From Bacteroidota bacterium (lineage in GTDB: Bacteria; Bacteroidota; Bacteroidia; 2-12-FULL-35-15), in contig CANJYB010000002.1 in the NCBI GenBank assembly GCA_947479085.1, forward strand, positions 62,001 through 126,000: 64,000 nt of DNA, in the 5' to 3' direction. The notes under the pieces are model-generated. The model made no database searches, had not been told where the DNA came from, and saw only the letters and a list, made by a program, of their open reading frames with translations. Positions 16,319-24,704 of the stretch are shown here, piece after piece. The position numbers and the translations under genes are program-made. Each line of letters starts with the position of its first letter. Positions within the stretch are counted from its first letter, which is position 1.

Positions 16319-18652
16319 ATGAAAACAAAGAAAGAAAATATGATATCCCGGCTTTCCCATTCGGGAAAAAATAAACTCTTCTTTATTGCTTTTATTATTA
16401 TGCTTGTTTCGGGAGGGGTTTGTGAGGGGCAGACTCCCAATTGGGCATGGGCGAGATATGGTGGAGTAAGTGCTAATGGTACAGGAAATAGTGTTACTGC
16501 CGATGCTTCCGGTAATGTTTATGTAGCAGGAGTTTTTTATACACCAACTATTACATTCGGTTCTATTACGTTGACAAATTTTGGTACTTCAAATTTTGCT
16601 GATATGTATATAGTAAAATACGATGGAAACGGAAATGTGCTTTGGGCAACAAGTGCAGGAGGTTCAAAAGACGATGTAGTAAATTCTATAACCACAGATG
16701 TTTTTGGTAATGTTTTTGTAACAGGCAGTTTCCGAAGTACTTCAATCCTTTTTGGCTTCACTACATTAACCAATGTTGATATTACAGGCACAACCGGTGA
16801 TATTTTTATTGTTTCTTATGGATCTGGAGGAAATTTTAATTGGGCAAAAAAAGCAGGAGGAAATATGGATGATGGCGGAATTTCTGTTGCAACGGACATG
16901 ATAGGTAATATATATTTACTTGGTAATTTTAAAAGTCCTAATATTGTTTTTGGATCCACTACACTCACCAATGTAAGTTCTACTAATTATATGGATTTAT
17001 ATCTGGTTAAATATACTTCAAATGGAATTGCTATATGGGCAAAAAGTGCGGGTGGAACAGATCATGATATTGCATATTCTGTTGCTGTTGATAATTTAAA
17101 TAATGCTTATATAACAGGATTTTTCTATAGCCCTTCTATTCTTTTTGGTTCCATTACATTAAATAACGCCAATAGTCAAATGTTTATTGTGAAGTACAAT
17201 CCATCAGGAACAGTTCTTTGGGCAAATACTGCAATTGGTGCTATTCAGTATCATCCATCTGTTACTACAGATAATCTTAATAATGTTTATGTGACCGGTG
17301 CTTTCAGCAGTTCTACTATAGTTTTTGGTGGTACAACCTTACTTAATGCTGATACTACTGCTGTTACATGTGATGTTTTTTTTGTAAAATACAATCCTTC
17401 AGGTTCAGTGCTTTGGGCGAAAAATTTTGGAGGGAGCGGAGACGACAGAAGTTATTCTGCCTCTACAGATTTATCGGGAAATCTATATAGTACCGGGGAT
17501 TTTAGAAGCTCAATTATTGCGTTTGATTCTTTTGCTTTAAATAATGCAACACCATTATTTAACGATATTTTTGTTGTTAAATGCGATTCATTGGGAACTG
17601 TAGATTGGGCAATAAGTACCGGAGGACCTGCTACTGATTATGGAAGTTCAATTACCACTGATAATAATGATAATGTTTATGTGTCAGGGGTGTTTTGGAC
17701 CACTAATATTAGTTTCGGCTCAACTATATTAAATAATCCTAGCCAAAATGATATGTTTATTGCCAAACTTGCCCATTGCAATCTTTCTGCTCCTACCATC
17801 ACACCATCATCAATTACAACTTTTTGTCAGGGAGATTCAATAAATCTTACAACTTCATCAGCGTATTCTTACGCTTGGTCAAATAATGCAACAACCCAAT
17901 CCATATCAATAAAAAGTACAGGAAATTATTCGGTTACTATTTCAGATAGCTTAGGATGTATTGGTATTTCTCCAATAACAACAGTTACTGTTAATCCAAC
18001 TTATTCACAAATCATTTCTGCTTCCATTTGTAATGGCAGTAATTATACTTTCCCTGATGGCACAATAGATTCAATTGCTTCAGTGCATACAAGTCATCTG
18101 AATACTGTTAATGGATGTGATAGTATTATTACAACCAATCTTAATGTTATTACTCCAAACGATTCTATTTTTCTTCAAATTCCAACATGTTTTTGCGTTC
18201 CCTCAGATTTGGCTGTAGCTTGGGGGGCCACAAGTTATCAATGGATTGATTGTAATAATGGCAATTCAATTATTCCCGGGGAAGTCAATAGTTATTTTAT
18301 GATCATTCAGGAAGGAAATTATGCGGTTATTGTTAATCAAAATGGATGTATTGATACTTCTGATTGTTATTATGTTTTGTCGGATGGGCTGGTAAACTTA
18401 AATTCTGCAATGGAAGTTTCCATTTCTCCCAATCCTTTTACTTCTCAAACTACTATTACTTTTGCAGAAGAACAACAAAACACAAGGATAGAAATTACTG
18501 ATGTGATGGGAAGAAGAGTGAACAAGGAGCAATTAATAGTGAACAGTAAAAGTGCAACCATAGATATGAGTGGATATGCAAAAGGAATTTATTTCGTGCA
18601 GATAACTGACGAAAATAAAAACAGTATAAACAAAAAAATAGTATTGCAATAA
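16319..18652 (+). CDS. Secreted SBBP-type beta-propeller protein with T9SS type A sorting domain
   Basis: The 777-aa protein starts with a basic segment and a hydrophobic signal (about residues 20-38). Residues about 45-490 hold eight or so repeats of about 55 residues of the form WA...GG...D...SVTTDxxGNVYVTGxFxSxxIxFGxxTLxN, which is the SBBP beta-propeller repeat pattern. An Ig-like segment follows (FCQGDSINLTTSS...YAWSNNATTQSI). The final 80 residues are a type A T9SS domain (SISPNPFTSQTTI...GIYFVQI...KKIVLQ). It is probably a cell-surface or secreted protein; no enzymatic motif is visible. An unusual near-identity of repeats suggests recent internal duplication. Confidence 0.88.
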   Translation: MKTKKENMISRLSHSGKNKLFFIAFIIMLVSGGVCEGQTPNWAWARYGGVSANGTGNSVTADASGNVYVAGVFYTPTITFGSITLTNFGTSNFADMYIVKYDGNGNVLWATSAGGSKDDVVNSITTDVFGNVFVTGSFRSTSILFGFTTLTNVDITGTTGDIFIVSYGSGGNFNWAKKAGGNMDDGGISVATDMIGNIYLLGNFKSPNIVFGSTTLTNVSSTNYMDLYLVKYTSNGIAIWAKSAGGTDHDIAYSVAVDNLNNAYITGFFYSPSILFGSITLNNANSQMFIVKYNPSGTVLWANTAIGAIQYHPSVTTDNLNNVYVTGAFSSSTIVFGGTTLLNADTTAVTCDVFFVKYNPSGSVLWAKNFGGSGDDRSYSASTDLSGNLYSTGDFRSSIIAFDSFALNNATPLFNDIFVVKCDSLGTVDWAISTGGPATDYGSSITTDNNDNVYVSGVFWTTNISFGSTILNNPSQNDMFIAKLAHCNLSAPTITPSSITTFCQGDSINLTTSSAYSYAWSNNATTQSISIKSTGNYSVTISDSLGCIGISPITTVTVNPTYSQIISASICNGSNYTFPDGTIDSIASVHTSHLNTVNGCDSIITTNLNVITPNDSIFLQIPTCFCVPSDLAVAWGATSYQWIDCNNGNSIIPGEVNSYFMIIQEGNYAVIVNQNGCIDTSDCYYVLSDGLVNLNSAMEVSISPNPFTSQTTITFAEEQQNTRIEITDVMGRRVNKEQLIVNSKSATIDMSGYAKGIYFVQITDENKNSINKKIVLQ

Positions 18653-18672
18653 GAAGAGTATTGAATAAAAAC

Positions 18673-18710
18673 AAAAAACTCCCGGCAAATAAATGCCGGG
18701 AGTTTTTTTA
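18673..18710. terminator. Bidirectional terminator between convergent genes
   Basis: AAAAAACTCCCGGCA (18673-18687) pairs perfectly with 18694-18708, with an AATAAA loop. The A and T runs at both ends suit termination on both strands, for the 777-aa gene and the acyl-CoA dehydrogenase. Confidence 0.92.
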
Positions 18711-18728
18711 TTTAGAAAAAGATATTTG

Positions 18729-19868
18729 TTATTGCAACAGCGCTCTCGAAATTACAATCTTCTGAACCTCTGTAGTTCCTTCATATATCTGGGTAATCTT
18801 AGCATCGCGCATCAATCGTTCCACATGGTATTCTTTTACAAAACCATATCCGCCATGCACCTGCACTGCTTCAATGGTGTTGTCCATGGCTACTTTGCTG
18901 GCAAATACTTTTGCCATTGCGCTAGCGGTACCATAGTCAAGATGTTTGTCTTTCAGCCAGGCAGCCTTTAAACAAAGCAAACGGGCAGCTTCTATCTGAG
19001 TCGCCATGTCTGCTAATTTAAACTGAATGGCCTGGTGTTGGTTAATGGCTTTACCAAAAGCCTTGCGTTCTTTCGAATAAGCCAATGCTAGTTCGTACGC
19101 ACCAGATGCAATTCCCAATGCCTGGGAAGCAATCCCTATTCTTCCTCCGGTTAATGTCTGCATGGCAAACTTAAACCCGAAACCATCTTCGCCTATTCTG
19201 TTTTCCTTTGGCACTTTCACATTGTCAAACATCAACGAATGTGTGTCCGAACCGCGTATTCCTAATTTGTTTTCTTTTGGTCCTACCACAAAGCCTGGCA
19301 TACCTTTTTCAACTATCAGGGCGTTAATTCCTTTATGTCCTTTTTCAGGATGCGTTTGAGCAATAACAAGGTAAACAGAAGCTGTGCTACCGTTAGTAAT
19401 CCAATTTTTGGTGCCGTTCAAAATATAATGGTCGCCCATATCCACAGCTGTTGTTTTTTGAGAAGTAGCATCCGAACCTGCTTCCGGCTCCGAAAGGCAG
19501 AATGCACCTATTATCTGGCCGGTAGCCAGTCTTGGCAAATATTTTTGTTTTTGTTCTTCTGTTCCGAAAGTTTCAATACCCCAGCATACCAGCGAATTGT
19601 TAACCGACATCACCACAGAGCAGGAAGCATCTACTTTCGAAATTTCTTCCATAGCCAGAACATAGGAAATACAATCCATTCCGCCACCACCGTATTTCGG
19701 ATCCACCATCATTCCAAGGAAACCAAGTTCCCCCATTTGTTTAATTTCTTCAGTCGGAAATTTCTGGTGTTCATCTCTTTCTATTACCCCCGGCTTCAAC
19801 ACATCGTTTGCAAAGTCGCGTGCCGCCTTTTGAATCATTAAATGCTCTTCTGTAAGATTAAATAACAT
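18729..19868 (-). CDS. Acyl-CoA dehydrogenase (short/medium-chain type)
   Basis: The 379-aa flavoenzyme introduces the alpha-beta double bond into acyl-CoA in fatty-acid or branched-chain amino-acid breakdown. All signatures of the family are present: GAFCLSEPEAGSDATSQKTTA (FAD/substrate), NGTKNWITNG, KLGIRGSDTHSL, RKAFGKAINQHQAIQFKLADM, and IEAVQVHGGYGFVKEYHVERLMRDAKI. The active-site Glu lies in QIYEGTTEVQ near residue 366. Length and ending match short-chain (butyryl-type) dehydrogenases. No other beta-oxidation gene is adjacent. It is divergent from anmK with an 82-nt shared upstream region. Confidence 0.95.
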   Translation of the reverse strand: MLFNLTEEHLMIQKAARDFANDVLKPGVIERDEHQKFPTEEIKQMGELGFLGMMVDPKYGGGGMDCISYVLAMEEISKVDASCSVVMSVNNSLVCWGIETFGTEEQKQKYLPRLATGQIIGAFCLSEPEAGSDATSQKTTAVDMGDHYILNGTKNWITNGSTASVYLVIAQTHPEKGHKGINALIVEKGMPGFVVGPKENKLGIRGSDTHSLMFDNVKVPKENRIGEDGFGFKFAMQTLTGGRIGIASQALGIASGAYELALAYSKERKAFGKAINQHQAIQFKLADMATQIEAARLLCLKAAWLKDKHLDYGTASAMAKVFASKVAMDNTIEAVQVHGGYGFVKEYHVERLMRDAKITQIYEGTTEVQKIVISRALLQ

Positions 19869-19898
19869 AGTCTGTAATTTTTATATTGAAAATTGCTT

Positions 19899-19906
19899 TA
19901 TTTTTG
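19899..19906 (+). promoter_or_regulatory. Putative anmK -7 element
   Basis: TATTTTTG fits TAnnTTTG, 44 nt upstream of the anmK ATG chosen here. It lies in the divergent region shared with the acyl-CoA dehydrogenase. Confidence 0.35.
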
Positions 19907-19913
19907 AGAAGTG

Positions 19914-19921
19914 CAAAAGTA
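19914..19921 (-). promoter_or_regulatory. Putative acyl-CoA dehydrogenase -7 element
   Basis: TACTTTTG on the minus strand, followed by CAC, fits TAnnTTTG and is 46 nt upstream of the start codon. Confidence 0.4.
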
Positions 19922-19950
19922 TATTTATTATTCAAATTTTGCTACTATTT

Positions 19951-21033
19951 ATGACAAATATCACCTCCAATACCTATAATGTAATCGGCCTTATGTCGGG
20001 AACCTCGCTTGATGGCCTTGATATTGCCTTTTGCCGGTTTTCTGTCGACAATAATAACTGGTCGTACCAAATTGAACAAGCAGATACTATCCCTTATTCT
20101 GATTATTGGAGAAAACAGTTAGTATCTCTCGAAACCGCTGATGCACTTACCTTTCAGCAGGTAAATACCGAATATGGCTTTTACCTGGGCCAGCGTGTTT
20201 CCGATTTTATAGTAGTAAACAACCTGAACCCTGATTTTGTTTCGTCTCACGGGCATACTATTTTTCATCAGCCTGAAAAAAAGCTGACCGTCCAGATTGG
20301 TGCAGGAGCGGCCATAGCTTCCAAATGTAAACTGACCGTGGTTTCCGATTTTCGTTCCATGGATGTGGCACTTTCCGGGCAAGGTGCGCCATTGGTACCT
20401 ATCGGGGATAAACTGTTGTTCCCGGAGTATGATTTTTGCCTTAACCTTGGCGGATTCTCCAATGTTTCTTACCAGCATAACGGCCAGCGTATCGCTTTCG
20501 ATATATGCCCGGTAAATATTGTGATGAATGAAATCTGCAACAAGATGGGGAAACCGTATGATGACAAAGGGGAAATAGCAGCATCGGGTATGCTAAGTAC
20601 TTACCTGCTGAACGAGCTTAACCAGTTAGGACATTACAAGCAGGTAGCTAATATCCCTAAATCACTGGGAAAGGAATGGGTATTGAAAAATATTTATCCA
20701 CTGATTGATCAATACGAACTTGCCGACAATGATTTACTCCGCACCTTTTGCGAGCATATTGCCATACAGGTTGCAAAAGCGCTGGCTCATAAACCTGCAG
20801 GAAAAATGCTGGTAACAGGTGGAGGAGTGTACAATTCGTTTTTGATGGAATGTATTAAAAAGCATACAGCCCATGAAATAGTGGTGCCGGATAAAAAAAC
20901 AATAGAATTTAAGGAAGCATTGGTGTTTGCTTTTCTGGGGGTATTAAGAATGAGGAATGAAATAAACTGCCTGAAAAGTGTAACAGGAGCCAACAGGGAC
21001 AACTGCGGGGGCAGTGTATGTATTTATAAATGA
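19951..21033 (+). CDS. anmK: Anhydro-N-acetylmuramic acid kinase
   Basis: The 360-aa cytoplasmic kinase converts 1,6-anhydro-MurNAc, from recycled cell wall, to MurNAc-6-phosphate. Diagnostic motifs are GLMSGTSLDGLDIAF near the N-terminus (ATP phosphate loop), SHGHTIFHQP, VVSDFRSMDVALSGQGAPLVPIGD (catalytic Asp region), NLGGFSNV and LVTGGGVYNSFLME. I chose ATG 19951 over an in-frame TTG at 19939 because it leaves a normal short N-terminus. No other recycling gene is adjacent. A bidirectional terminator follows. Confidence 0.96.
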   Translation: MTNITSNTYNVIGLMSGTSLDGLDIAFCRFSVDNNNWSYQIEQADTIPYSDYWRKQLVSLETADALTFQQVNTEYGFYLGQRVSDFIVVNNLNPDFVSSHGHTIFHQPEKKLTVQIGAGAAIASKCKLTVVSDFRSMDVALSGQGAPLVPIGDKLLFPEYDFCLNLGGFSNVSYQHNGQRIAFDICPVNIVMNEICNKMGKPYDDKGEIAASGMLSTYLLNELNQLGHYKQVANIPKSLGKEWVLKNIYPLIDQYELADNDLLRTFCEHIAIQVAKALAHKPAGKMLVTGGGVYNSFLMECIKKHTAHEIVVPDKKTIEFKEALVFAFLGVLRMRNEINCLKSVTGANRDNCGGSVCIYK

Positions 21034-21034
21034 A

Positions 21035-21078
21035 AAAACCACAGGCAAAGAAAAAATTCTTTAAACCTGTGGTTGTAT
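21035..21078. terminator. Bidirectional terminator (anmK / acidic small protein)
   Basis: AACCACAGG (21037-21045) pairs with CCTGTGGTT (21066-21074), with inner AAAG/CTTT pairing possible, and is flanked by an A run and T-rich sequence between convergent genes. Confidence 0.8.
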
Positions 21079-21084
21079 TATGAA

Positions 21085-21330
21085 CTAAAAATCATCATCG
21101 TAAAAAGCACGGTCATCATCATCATCGTCATCGTCTAACGAGTTATCAAACTTGATGTCATCTTCCACCGCAAAATCATCTTCCTCGTCATCCAGTTTAT
21201 GTTTCCAGCCTTTTTTTTCTTTTTCTTTCAGAGGTTTAAGTTTAGCCGGTTTTCTTAACTCATCTGAATCCTTACCTTTGTCTCCGCCTTTTTTTGCTGA
21301 GATCTTTTTTGTGTTGTCTGGCTTTTTCAT
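21085..21330 (-). CDS. Small basic/acidic protein of unknown function
   Basis: The 81-aa product has a Lys-rich N-terminal half (KKPDNTKKISAKKGG...) and an extremely acidic tail with a run of Asp residues ending RAFYDDDF. Such small proteins with a poly-Asp end are conserved in Bacteroidota but no function is known to me. It is likely intrinsically disordered, so a role in binding basic proteins, nucleic acid or metal ions can only be guessed. It has its own start codon context and shares a terminator with anmK. Confidence 0.6.
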   Translation of the reverse strand: MKKPDNTKKISAKKGGDKGKDSDELRKPAKLKPLKEKEKKGWKHKLDDEEDDFAVEDDIKFDNSLDDDDDDDDRAFYDDDF

Positions 21331-21464
21331 TTGTAATGAAATTTTTTTAGCAAGCTAAATGTTGTTGTTTTTATGTTAATTGTAATTACGATACTACAAA
21401 TCTCTGAAAAATATTTTTTCAAAACAAAATATTTTTTAGAAATTATTAATAAATTTTTTCACCA

Positions 21465-21472
21465 TACCTTTG
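21465..21472 (+). promoter_or_regulatory. Putative MscS-gene -7 element
   Basis: TACCTTTG, followed by TCAATAAA, fits TAnnTTTG and is 47 nt before the start codon. Confidence 0.4.
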
Positions 21473-21519
21473 TCAATAAAGTGTTTTTTGGTTTTTAATA
21501 ACAATAAAATAATATAGTA

Positions 21520-22629
21520 ATGCTTGAATTTTTACACCGTACTTTTTTAGGAAACACCATTGAATCGCTTTGCTGGTTTGTTGGGATTATATTGCTGGGC
21601 TTGCTTTTTAAGAAGTTATTGTCGAAACTGCTGGCTTTGTTTGTGTTCCGGTTTTTTAAGAAATATTCGCAAGGCGTAGGGTATAACAAACTATTCCTTT
21701 TGTTAAAAAAACCGCTCGAAATTTTTATCCTTTTAATCACCCTCTATTTTGCCTTCGACCGGCTTCATTTTCCAGAAGAATGGAATATTGTTGCCATCGA
21801 GCATTTCGGACTACGATTGATTTTATCAAAATTATTCCAGATTTTTATTGTTGGTTCCATTACCTGGATACTGCTTCGGGTGGTTGATTTTTTTGGAGTG
21901 GTATTTAAGCAGAGGGCATTGCTTACAGCATCCAAAACCGATGACCAGATTGTGCCCTTTGTAAAAGATGCCATTAAAGTATTCATTACAATTTTTTCTT
22001 TCTTTTTTATACTCGGAACCATATTTGATTTAAACATTGCTTCACTTGTTGCAGGTCTTGGAATTGGGGGATTAGCAGTGGCCCTGGCAGCCAAGGAATC
22101 GCTGGAAAATCTTTTTGGTTCGTTCACCATATTTCTCGATAAGCCATTTGTAATTGGAGATTTAATAAGGGTGGGCACGGTGGAAGGAACAGTTGAAAAG
22201 ATTGGTTTTCGTAGTACCCGTATTCGCACAGCAGAAAAAAGTTATGTCACCGTTCCCAATAAAAAAATGGTGGATAGTGATTTGGATAATTTATCGCTTC
22301 GCTTACAAAGAAGAGCAAGATTCGATATTGGTTTAACTTACGAAACCACCGCACCACAGTTTAAAAGCATTATAAAGGATATTCAAAATACCCTGGAAAA
22401 TCATCCTTCTATTCTGAAAGGAGATATGCAGGTAAAACTTCATGATTTCGGAGATTCGGCTATCAATATTATGATTTATTATTTTGTGGATACCCTGGAA
22501 TATGAAGTATATCTTGCTGTTCGTGAAGAAATAAATTATAAAATAATCGAGATTGTAGCGAATAACGGAAGCAGTTTTGCTTATCCAACTACTTCTGTAT
22601 GGGTGAAAAAGGATGACAAACTCATATAA
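21520..22629 (+). CDS. Small-conductance mechanosensitive channel (MscS family)
   Basis: The 369-aa inner-membrane channel opens under membrane tension to release solutes on osmotic downshock. Hydrophobic helices lie near residues 14-40, 65-82, 105-125 and 145-165. The pore helix is the Gly/Ala-rich IASLVAGLGIGGLAVALAAKESLENLFGS segment (about 172-200). It is followed by the beta domain FVIGDLIRVGTVEGTVEKIGFRSTRIRT and VTVPNKKM. Four N-terminal helices rather than three place it among the slightly extended MscS proteins (YnaI-like or YbdG-like). It ends 15 nt before the convergent T9SS gene. Confidence 0.93.
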   Translation: MLEFLHRTFLGNTIESLCWFVGIILLGLLFKKLLSKLLALFVFRFFKKYSQGVGYNKLFLLLKKPLEIFILLITLYFAFDRLHFPEEWNIVAIEHFGLRLILSKLFQIFIVGSITWILLRVVDFFGVVFKQRALLTASKTDDQIVPFVKDAIKVFITIFSFFFILGTIFDLNIASLVAGLGIGGLAVALAAKESLENLFGSFTIFLDKPFVIGDLIRVGTVEGTVEKIGFRSTRIRTAEKSYVTVPNKKMVDSDLDNLSLRLQRRARFDIGLTYETTAPQFKSIIKDIQNTLENHPSILKGDMQVKLHDFGDSAINIMIYYFVDTLEYEVYLAVREEINYKIIEIVANNGSSFAYPTTSVWVKKDDKLI

Positions 22630-22644
22630 ATACAGTTCTTACTT

Positions 22645-24069
22645 TTATTCCTTTATTAGCTTCTTCACCATTATTTCACCATTCTCATTGGTTATACTGA
22701 TATAATAAATTCCCTGTGAGTATTGGCTAATATCTAAATTAAAAGTATTGGTTGAGAGTGCGTTTATTTCTATAATTATTCTTCCAAGTACATCTATTAT
22801 TCTAATACTTTTAAATTTGTTCTTTGTGCATTCTATAGTAAACACACCATTTGCAGGATTAGGATAAATGCTAAGGTTATTAAGTTCTGTTGTTTCTTCC
22901 TCCACCCCCACATTACATCCTGCAACCTCACAGCCATTACTATCTACTTTTACAACCCACGCATCTTGCCCTGTTAAATTTCCTGAGCCTATTAGTATAA
23001 AACCATTATCAGATGTATGTTTTACATCATAAATGTAATTTGCATTATTAGCATTTGCGTAATATGTTCGCAGCCATTGCTGATTTCCGGCACTATCAGT
23101 TTTTATGAGCATTCCTAAATGAGAAGTAATAGTGCTAGAACCTGAACATACAATACTTCCATCGCTCAATATGATTGGAACTGCATAAAACTGCTGGTCT
23201 CCAATGCCCCCATATGTATGTTGCCATATTAAAGATCCTGTGCTTGTGAGTTTAGCCATATATGCTTCATATCCCAATCCTGAAACTGACTTCGCTCCAA
23301 GCAATAAATATGTATTATCAGCAAGCTGTTTAATAAATCCAGTCCCGGCAGTATTAGGTATTTGTGTATCCCATTCAAAATTTGCATTGGTGTCGAGTTT
23401 TAATACATATAATAAACTATTTTTAATTCCACTCATAATATAACCTCCATCCGAAGTTACTTGACCTGAAACACAGTCTTCTGCTAAGGTGGTGCCATAA
23501 GCCTGCTGCCATTGAAACACCCCATTTTTATCCGTTTTAATCAAATAAAAATCAGAAGCAGTGCCATTACTAAAGCTTTGAGTTACGCCCATTAATACAA
23601 AACCACTATCTACTGTTTGGCAAACAGTATTGGCATTATCAAAGTTTGCTCCCCCGTACGAGTGCGTCCAAAGAGTATCGCCTAACGAATCCAACTTTAC
23701 CAATAATGCATCTGCATTACCAATAGTTCCTACATATATACCAGACTGAACAAAATTTCCATCATAACATTTTATTAATGAATTAGAAGATCCCGTTTGG
23801 TATGAGCCATTATATTTTACATACCTTTTTGAATAAATAGTATCTCCATTTGAATTTAATTTTATAAAAAATAAAGCACCGAAATTGGAGGAATAATATT
23901 TATTACCTGTTATTAAGTAATCACCGTTAGCAAATTGGTAAGCAGAGGACGCAGAATTAGAATATATATTCGTATTATCAAAGTCATACAAATAATTAAA
24001 ATAGGTTTGTGCATTTGCTTTTGTGGCAAATGCGCAAATAATCAATAAAAATCTAAATACTATTTTCAT
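22645..24069 (-). CDS. Secreted propeller-like protein with T9SS type A sorting domain
   Basis: The 474-aa protein has a signal peptide (residues 1-20, ending TKANAQT). Residues about 25-385 contain repeats of about 50 residues of the type DSxGDTLWTHSYGG...DSGFVLxG...SDFYLIKTDKNG, as in delta-60 or SBBP-type beta-propellers. The C-terminal 80 residues are the T9SS type A domain (LSIYPNPANGVFTI...GIYYISITNENGEIMVKKLIKE). Function unknown; a surface or secreted location is inferred from the sorting domain. An orphan sorting-domain ORF ends just upstream, four nt before this ATG. Confidence 0.85.
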   Translation of the reverse strand: MKIVFRFLLIICAFATKANAQTYFNYLYDFDNTNIYSNSASSAYQFANGDYLITGNKYYSSNFGALFFIKLNSNGDTIYSKRYVKYNGSYQTGSSNSLIKCYDGNFVQSGIYVGTIGNADALLVKLDSLGDTLWTHSYGGANFDNANTVCQTVDSGFVLMGVTQSFSNGTASDFYLIKTDKNGVFQWQQAYGTTLAEDCVSGQVTSDGGYIMSGIKNSLLYVLKLDTNANFEWDTQIPNTAGTGFIKQLADNTYLLLGAKSVSGLGYEAYMAKLTSTGSLIWQHTYGGIGDQQFYAVPIILSDGSIVCSGSSTITSHLGMLIKTDSAGNQQWLRTYYANANNANYIYDVKHTSDNGFILIGSGNLTGQDAWVVKVDSNGCEVAGCNVGVEEETTELNNLSIYPNPANGVFTIECTKNKFKSIRIIDVLGRIIIEINALSTNTFNLDISQYSQGIYYISITNENGEIMVKKLIKE

Positions 24070-24072
24070 TTA

Positions 24073-24270
24073 CTATTTGGAAATAATTACTTTTTGTTTG
24101 TCAATAATTTCAGAAGTACTTACATTTTGTAAAGTATAAAAGTAAATTCCATCACCAAGATTTTGATTATCTATCCTTAAAGAATTGGCTCCAGTTTTTA
24201 GCACTTCTTCATATACTTTCACTCCCAAAACATTAAAAATAGTTACTTTTCGCCCTTGTTGGTGTTCCAT
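24073..24270 (-). pseudogene. Orphan T9SS type A sorting-domain fragment
   Basis: The 65-aa frame VTIFNVLGVKVYEEV...DGIYFYTLQNVSTSEIIDKQKVIISK is the last two-thirds of a T9SS type A domain without the usual YPNP strand, signal peptide or cargo domain. An in-frame TGA sits two codons before its ATG. It most likely marks the 3' end of a lost cargo gene. Its stop is directly followed by TAA and the next gene's ATG. Confidence 0.75.
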
Positions 24271-24303
24271 TTTTCATCTTTAAAATTTTGCAGAAACGAT
24301 GCC

Positions 24304-24329
24304 TTTGCAGGTGTTTTTTCACCTGCAAA
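24304..24329. other. Perfect hairpin with T6 loop
   Basis: TTTGCAGGTG (24304-24313) pairs perfectly with CACCTGCAAA (24320-24329) around six T. Its role is not evident; it lies between the orphan sorting domain and a stronger terminator. Confidence 0.6.
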
Positions 24330-24414
24330 CGAACGGAACTAAAATCCCTCTTTCCTTTTATCATCAAACAAACATAAGCAAAATAAATTTAAACAATTGA
24401 AATGCCCAAAAACA

Positions 24415-24448
24415 AAACCTCCCGCTCTTTTTCAAAAGCAGGAGGTTT
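24415..24448 (-). terminator. Terminator after the 55-aa gene
   Basis: AAACCTCCCGCT (24415-24426) pairs with AGCAGGAGGTTT (24437-24448), with one mismatch. Read on the minus strand it is followed by a TTTTGTTTTTGG tract. Confidence 0.8.
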
Positions 24449-24465
24449 GATAAAATCAAGGGTAC

Positions 24466-24633
24466 TTACTTTTTACCCCACATTTGTTTCCCAATTTTAT
24501 CTTCCTTAAAGGCAAGCTCGAACGTGCTGCTTAAAGATAAGGGCATCAGGTAATCAGTTGCTGAGGGAGCATCAGCAGTGCTAATTGTTTTTATACCTAT
24601 AGCAGGTGCATGGGTTGGTTTGGTTCTTTTCAT
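24466..24633 (-). CDS. 55-aa miniature paralog of the 225-aa hypothetical protein
   Basis: A complete small frame of 55 residues lies between two terminators. It aligns with residues about 150-205 of the neighbouring 225-aa protein and with the 218-aa protein: KPTHAPAIGIK versus KPSFAHFIGVK, a shared DY, then STFELAFKEDKIGKQMWGKK versus TVFEALFTAGQVGKVAWVKV. It lacks the PTxAPxLAC segment and the final GEAG strands. Being open with its own start, stop and terminator, it could be a reduced gene; it could equally be a truncated remnant. Confidence 0.55.
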   Translation of the reverse strand: MKRTKPTHAPAIGIKTISTADAPSATDYLMPLSLSSTFELAFKEDKIGKQMWGKK

Positions 24634-24644
24634 TTGTTTTTTAT

Positions 24645-24681
24645 AAAAAGGTTCCGCCTTGGCATAAGGCGGAACCTTTTT
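24645..24681 (-). terminator. Terminator after the 225-aa hypothetical gene
   Basis: AAAAAGGTTCCGCCTT (24645-24660) pairs perfectly with 24666-24681 around GGCAT, with a T run on the minus strand. It separates the 225-aa gene from its 55-aa relative. Confidence 0.9.
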
Positions 24682-24704
24682 AATCTGTCATTCCTTAATC
24701 TTCA

